Shown one piece after another: positions 61,420-64,000 of a stretch of DNA of 64,000 nt. The DNA is taken from the NCBI GenBank assembly GCA_964565865.1, contig CAZMGM010000006.1:1-64000 (forward strand). Reading direction: 5' to 3'. How positions within the stretch are numbered: position 1 is the stretch's first letter; the number at the start of each line of letters is the position of its first letter. Both the position numbers and the translations under genes were made by a program. This DNA comes from CBDAPI01 sp964565865. GTDB lineage: Bacteria; Acidobacteriota; UBA6911; RPQK01; CBDAPI01. Below the pieces are notes generated by a model. The model saw only the letters and a list, made by a program, of their open reading frames with translations, searched no databases and had not been told where the DNA came from.

Positions 61420-63373
61420 AACCCCCGGCGGAATGCTGGATGCGCTGTTGCATGAGGAAAGACGGTTCGAGCCCTCCCGGGCATTCAAGGAGCGCGCCAA
61501 CTGGAGTGATCCGGCCATCTACGAGGAAGCGAGCCAGGATCTGGAGGGCTTCTGGTCGAAACAGGCCGAATCAATTGACTGGTTTGAGAAGTGGACCCGT
61601 GTGCTGGAGTGGAAAGCCCCCGAGGCCCGCTGGTTCTTGGGAGGGAAGCTCAATGTCAGCTACAACTGCCTGGATCGGCACCTGGGCACCTGGCGTGAGA
61701 ACCGGGCAGCTATCCTATGGCAGGGAGAGCCCGGGGACGAGCGGGTTTTGACCTATCGAGACCTGTACCGGGAAGTGAACCAGTGTGCGGCCGTTTTGCA
61801 GACGTTGGGTATCCGGCAAGGGGACCGGATTGCAATATACCTGGGCATGGTTCCGGAACTCCCGATCGCCATGTTGGCCTGCGCTCGTGTAGGGGCTCCT
61901 CACACGGTCATCTTTGGCGGCTTCAGCCCGGATTCCCTGAGTGACAGGATCAATGACTGTCAGGCCAAGATGTTGATTACAGCTGACGGTGGTTGGCGAA
62001 AGGGGGGCATCGTTCCCCTCAAGAAGAATGCCGATAAGGCTCTCGAGACCTGTCCCACGATCGAGAATGTGTTGGTCGTCAACCGGACGAGCGAACCTTC
62101 AGAAGTGGCCATGAAGGAGGGGAGGGATCACTGGTGGAACGAGCGCATGGCCGAGCAGAAAGGGAGTTTTGTGAAAGCGGCCGAACTCGATTCGGAGCAC
62201 CCTCTCTACATCCTCTACACCTCAGGAACCACAGGTAAGCCGAAGGGTCTCCTGCATACTACAGGGGGCTACCTGGTGGGGGCCGCCACGACTACCCGCT
62301 ACGTCTTTGACCTTAAGGACGAGGACATTTACTGGTGTGCTGCTGACATTGGCTGGGTGACTGGACACAGCTACATCGTCTACGGACCCCTGGCCAACGG
62401 TGCCACCTCGGTCATGTACGAAGGAGCTCCCAATTATCCGGGTAAGGACCGGTTCTGGGAAATCGTTGAAAAATACCAGGTGAACATCCTGTACACGGCC
62501 CCGACGGCAATTCGGGCCTTCATGGGTTGGGGAGACGAATATCCGGCCCGACATGACCTCGGGTCTCTGCGACTGCTAGGGACCGTGGGAGAGCCGATTA
62601 ACCCAGAAGCCTGGGTGTGGTATCGTGATCACATCGGATCGGGCCGAACACCCGTAGTGGACACCTGGTGGCAGACCGAAACAGGAATGATTCTGATCAC
62701 CCCTCTACCCGGAATTACGGTCTTGAAGCCAGGCTCGGCAACCTTCCCTTTTCCCGGAATCGAGGCGGATATTGTGGACGAGCAGGGAAAGTCGGTGCCT
62801 CTGGGCTCGGGTGGTTATCTGGTTCTCAAAAAGCCCTGGCCTGCCATGGCTCGAACCATCTGGGGTGATCCGGAACGCTACCGGGAAACCTACTGGAGCC
62901 GTTTTCCCGGTCTCTACTTTACGGGAGACGGGGCCAAACGGGACGCGGAGGGGTACTTCTGGCTGTTGGGCCGGGTTGACGACGTCCTGAATGTGTCGGG
63001 ACACCGCATCGGAACCATGGAAGTGGAAAGCGCCCTGGTCAGCCACGCGTCCGTCGCGGAGGCAGCCGTGATTGGTGTCAGCCACGAGATAAAAGGGCAG
63101 GGCATAGCGGCTTTTGTGACCCCTCGGTCAGGCGTTTCGGAAAGCGGACTCTCCGAAGAGCTTAGACAGCACGTCGCCGAAAAGATCGGCCCGATTGCCA
63201 GGCCCGAGCAGGTGTTTCTGACCCCAGAGCTCCCCAAGACCCGCAGCGGGAAAATCATGCGCCGCCTGCTGCGAGACGTCGCGGAAGGCCGGGTCCTGAG
63301 TGACACCACCACTCTAGCCGATCCCGGCGTTCTGGACTCGATCAAGGGTCAGTACCAGGACAGTGAGGGCTGA
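61412..63373 (+). CDS. acsA: Acetyl-CoA synthetase
   Basis: 653 residues, normal for Acs. LNVSYNCLDRH, the P-loop LYTSGTTGKPKG, GDIGWVTGHSYIVYGPL, WWQTETGMI, the STGD-like YFTGDGAKRD, and LPKTRSGKIMRRLLR with the lysine that is acetylated in Acs (K in SGK). It activates acetate through acetyl-AMP. It follows the HD gene with overlap; a strong terminator ends the pair. Confidence 0.96.
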   Translation: MDETPGGMLDALLHEERRFEPSRAFKERANWSDPAIYEEASQDLEGFWSKQAESIDWFEKWTRVLEWKAPEARWFLGGKLNVSYNCLDRHLGTWRENRAAILWQGEPGDERVLTYRDLYREVNQCAAVLQTLGIRQGDRIAIYLGMVPELPIAMLACARVGAPHTVIFGGFSPDSLSDRINDCQAKMLITADGGWRKGGIVPLKKNADKALETCPTIENVLVVNRTSEPSEVAMKEGRDHWWNERMAEQKGSFVKAAELDSEHPLYILYTSGTTGKPKGLLHTTGGYLVGAATTTRYVFDLKDEDIYWCAADIGWVTGHSYIVYGPLANGATSVMYEGAPNYPGKDRFWEIVEKYQVNILYTAPTAIRAFMGWGDEYPARHDLGSLRLLGTVGEPINPEAWVWYRDHIGSGRTPVVDTWWQTETGMILITPLPGITVLKPGSATFPFPGIEADIVDEQGKSVPLGSGGYLVLKKPWPAMARTIWGDPERYRETYWSRFPGLYFTGDGAKRDAEGYFWLLGRVDDVLNVSGHRIGTMEVESALVSHASVAEAAVIGVSHEIKGQGIAAFVTPRSGVSESGLSEELRQHVAEKIGPIARPEQVFLTPELPKTRSGKIMRRLLRDVAEGRVLSDTTTLADPGVLDSIKGQYQDSEG

Positions 63374-63381
63374 AAAATGGG

Positions 63382-63427
63382 GATCAGTCTACTCAAGCAA
63401 GGGGTTAGAGTAGACTGATCTCTTTTT
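63382..63427 (+). terminator. Intrinsic terminator of the HD-acsA operon
   Basis: GATCAGTCTACTC (63382-63394), 13-nt loop, GAGTAGACTGATC (63408-63420), then TCTTTTT. The 13-bp stem is perfect. It lies 9 nt past the acsA stop. Confidence 0.93.
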
Positions 63428-63453
63428 ATGGATGTCCAATCAGACGAGATGGG

Positions 63454-63888
63454 TTAGGCCTCCTGGGGCGAGGCACAATACTCCTCAAAAGCCGCCTGAA
63501 GATCTTCTGAGATCGCCAGGGCTTCGCGGCTTTCAATCATGTGGCGCTCCATCATGAACACCAGCTGGCCGTCCTTGAACATCGCGATGCTGGGAGAGGA
63601 TGGAGGGAAAGGCTTCAGATACTCTCGTGCCTGCGCCGTCGCTTCGAGATCCTGCCCAGCAAACACGCTTGTTAAACTGTCGGGTCTGGTTCCCTGCGCC
63701 AGGGCGTGAGCGATGCCGGGGCGGGCTTTGCCGCCGGCACACCCGCAGATGGAATTGACGACCAGCAAGACCGTACCATCGTCTTGCCGAAGGGCTGTAT
63801 CCACATCCTCAACACTCTTTAACTCCTCGAATCCAATTTGGGTGAGCTCTTCCCGGCCCGGCCGGACCCACTCTTCGGGATAAGGCAT
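63454..63888 (-). CDS. BrxA/BrxB family bacilliredoxin
   Basis: 144 residues from ATG 63888 (AAGGAGG just upstream; a 6-residue longer frame exists). MPYPEEWVRPGREEL, the redox motif SICGCAGGKARPG (Cys-Gly-Cys, about 46-49) and AQAREYLKPFPPSSPSIAMFKDG, MERHMIE are typical of the DUF1094/YphP-YqiW family, which removes bacillithiol from proteins in Firmicutes. Its thiol partner here is open. Convergent with the acs operon. Confidence 0.93.
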   Translation of the reverse strand: MPYPEEWVRPGREELTQIGFEELKSVEDVDTALRQDDGTVLLVVNSICGCAGGKARPGIAHALAQGTRPDSLTSVFAGQDLEATAQAREYLKPFPPSSPSIAMFKDGQLVFMMERHMIESREALAISEDLQAAFEEYCASPQEA

Positions 63889-64000
63889 ATTCGGTCCTCC
63901 TTGCAAAGAGAATACACGAAATTGAGCGGCGGGAGAGCCTTTTTCAGCCAGCTGGGTCTTGACCCGCAGCTCAGGTTCCCGGTTTCCCTTTGCTGATTCG

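Noticed and set aside
1..64000. CRISPR arrays, rRNA genes, insertion sequences or phage genes
   Set aside because: No regularly spaced repeats, rRNA sequence, transposase or phage structural genes were recognised in the window.

Overview
This window looks like one scaffold of a metagenome-assembled or draft bacterial genome: it carries two runs of exactly ten N (396-405 and 9894-9903) and is moderately GC-rich. The gene content suggests an Acidobacteriota-like or similar soil/marine heterotroph. The clues are a TonB receptor, a DUF1501/DUF1549-DUF1553/WD40-cytochrome/PPC gene set of the kind seen in Planctomycetes, Verrucomicrobia and Acidobacteria, Tat-exported hydrolases, an ATP synthase operon with separate b and b' subunits, and pst and purine genes. 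The phylum is an inference from gene families, not a measurement.

Layout. 0-9.7 kb: HAD phosphatase (broken by an N gap), TonB receptor, an unknown protein with a siroheme nitrite/sulfite reductase preceded by a leader that contains an intrinsic terminator and a matching antiterminator, a BON protein, and an osmoprotectant ABC transporter with fused binding protein and permease. 9.7-17.3 kb: a minus-strand operon of DUF1501, DUF1549/1553, cytochrome-WD40 and PPC proteins, ending in a truncated sulfatase. 17.5-26.4 kb: a sugar/secondary catabolism zone (GH127-like hydrolase, 2-hydroxyacid dehydrogenase, SMP-30 lactonase, sugar MFS, luciferase-like oxidoreductase). 26.8-30.5 kb: tRNA-Leu(CAA), a gutted threonine dehydratase, an ABC exporter, a TIGR01777 epimerase and tRNA-Gln(CUG). 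30.5-36.9 kb: atpF'-atpF-atpH-atpA-atpG-atpD-atpC; subunits a and c are absent. 37-43 kb: queG, a thioesterase, an M28 peptidase and several unknowns. 43.2-50.2 kb: a phosphate island (porin, PstS, PhoU fusion, PstC, PstA, two PstB). 50.7-60.4 kb: fmdB, purD, purE, acpS, pgeF, mtaB, rlmN, walJ-like, purB and an M20 peptidase. 60.4-64 kb: pyruvate kinase remnant, HD protein, acetyl-CoA synthetase and bacilliredoxin.

The most interesting reading is in the phosphate island. The two adjacent PstB proteins carry complementary defects: PstB1 has lost the Q-loop Gln and H-loop His, and PstB2 has lost the LSGGQ signature. A PstB1-PstB2 heterodimer would therefore have one consensus and one degenerate ATP site. 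The upstream PhoU is fused to a low-molecular-weight-phosphatase-like domain that has lost its catalytic Cys and Arg. Other items of note are the attenuator-like leader of the nitrite/sulfite reductase, two metabolic pseudogenes (ilvA, pyk) that keep their ends but lack their middles, a possible frameshifted small gene, and recurrent intergenic repeat vocabularies including a pair of 23-nt REP-like hairpins.
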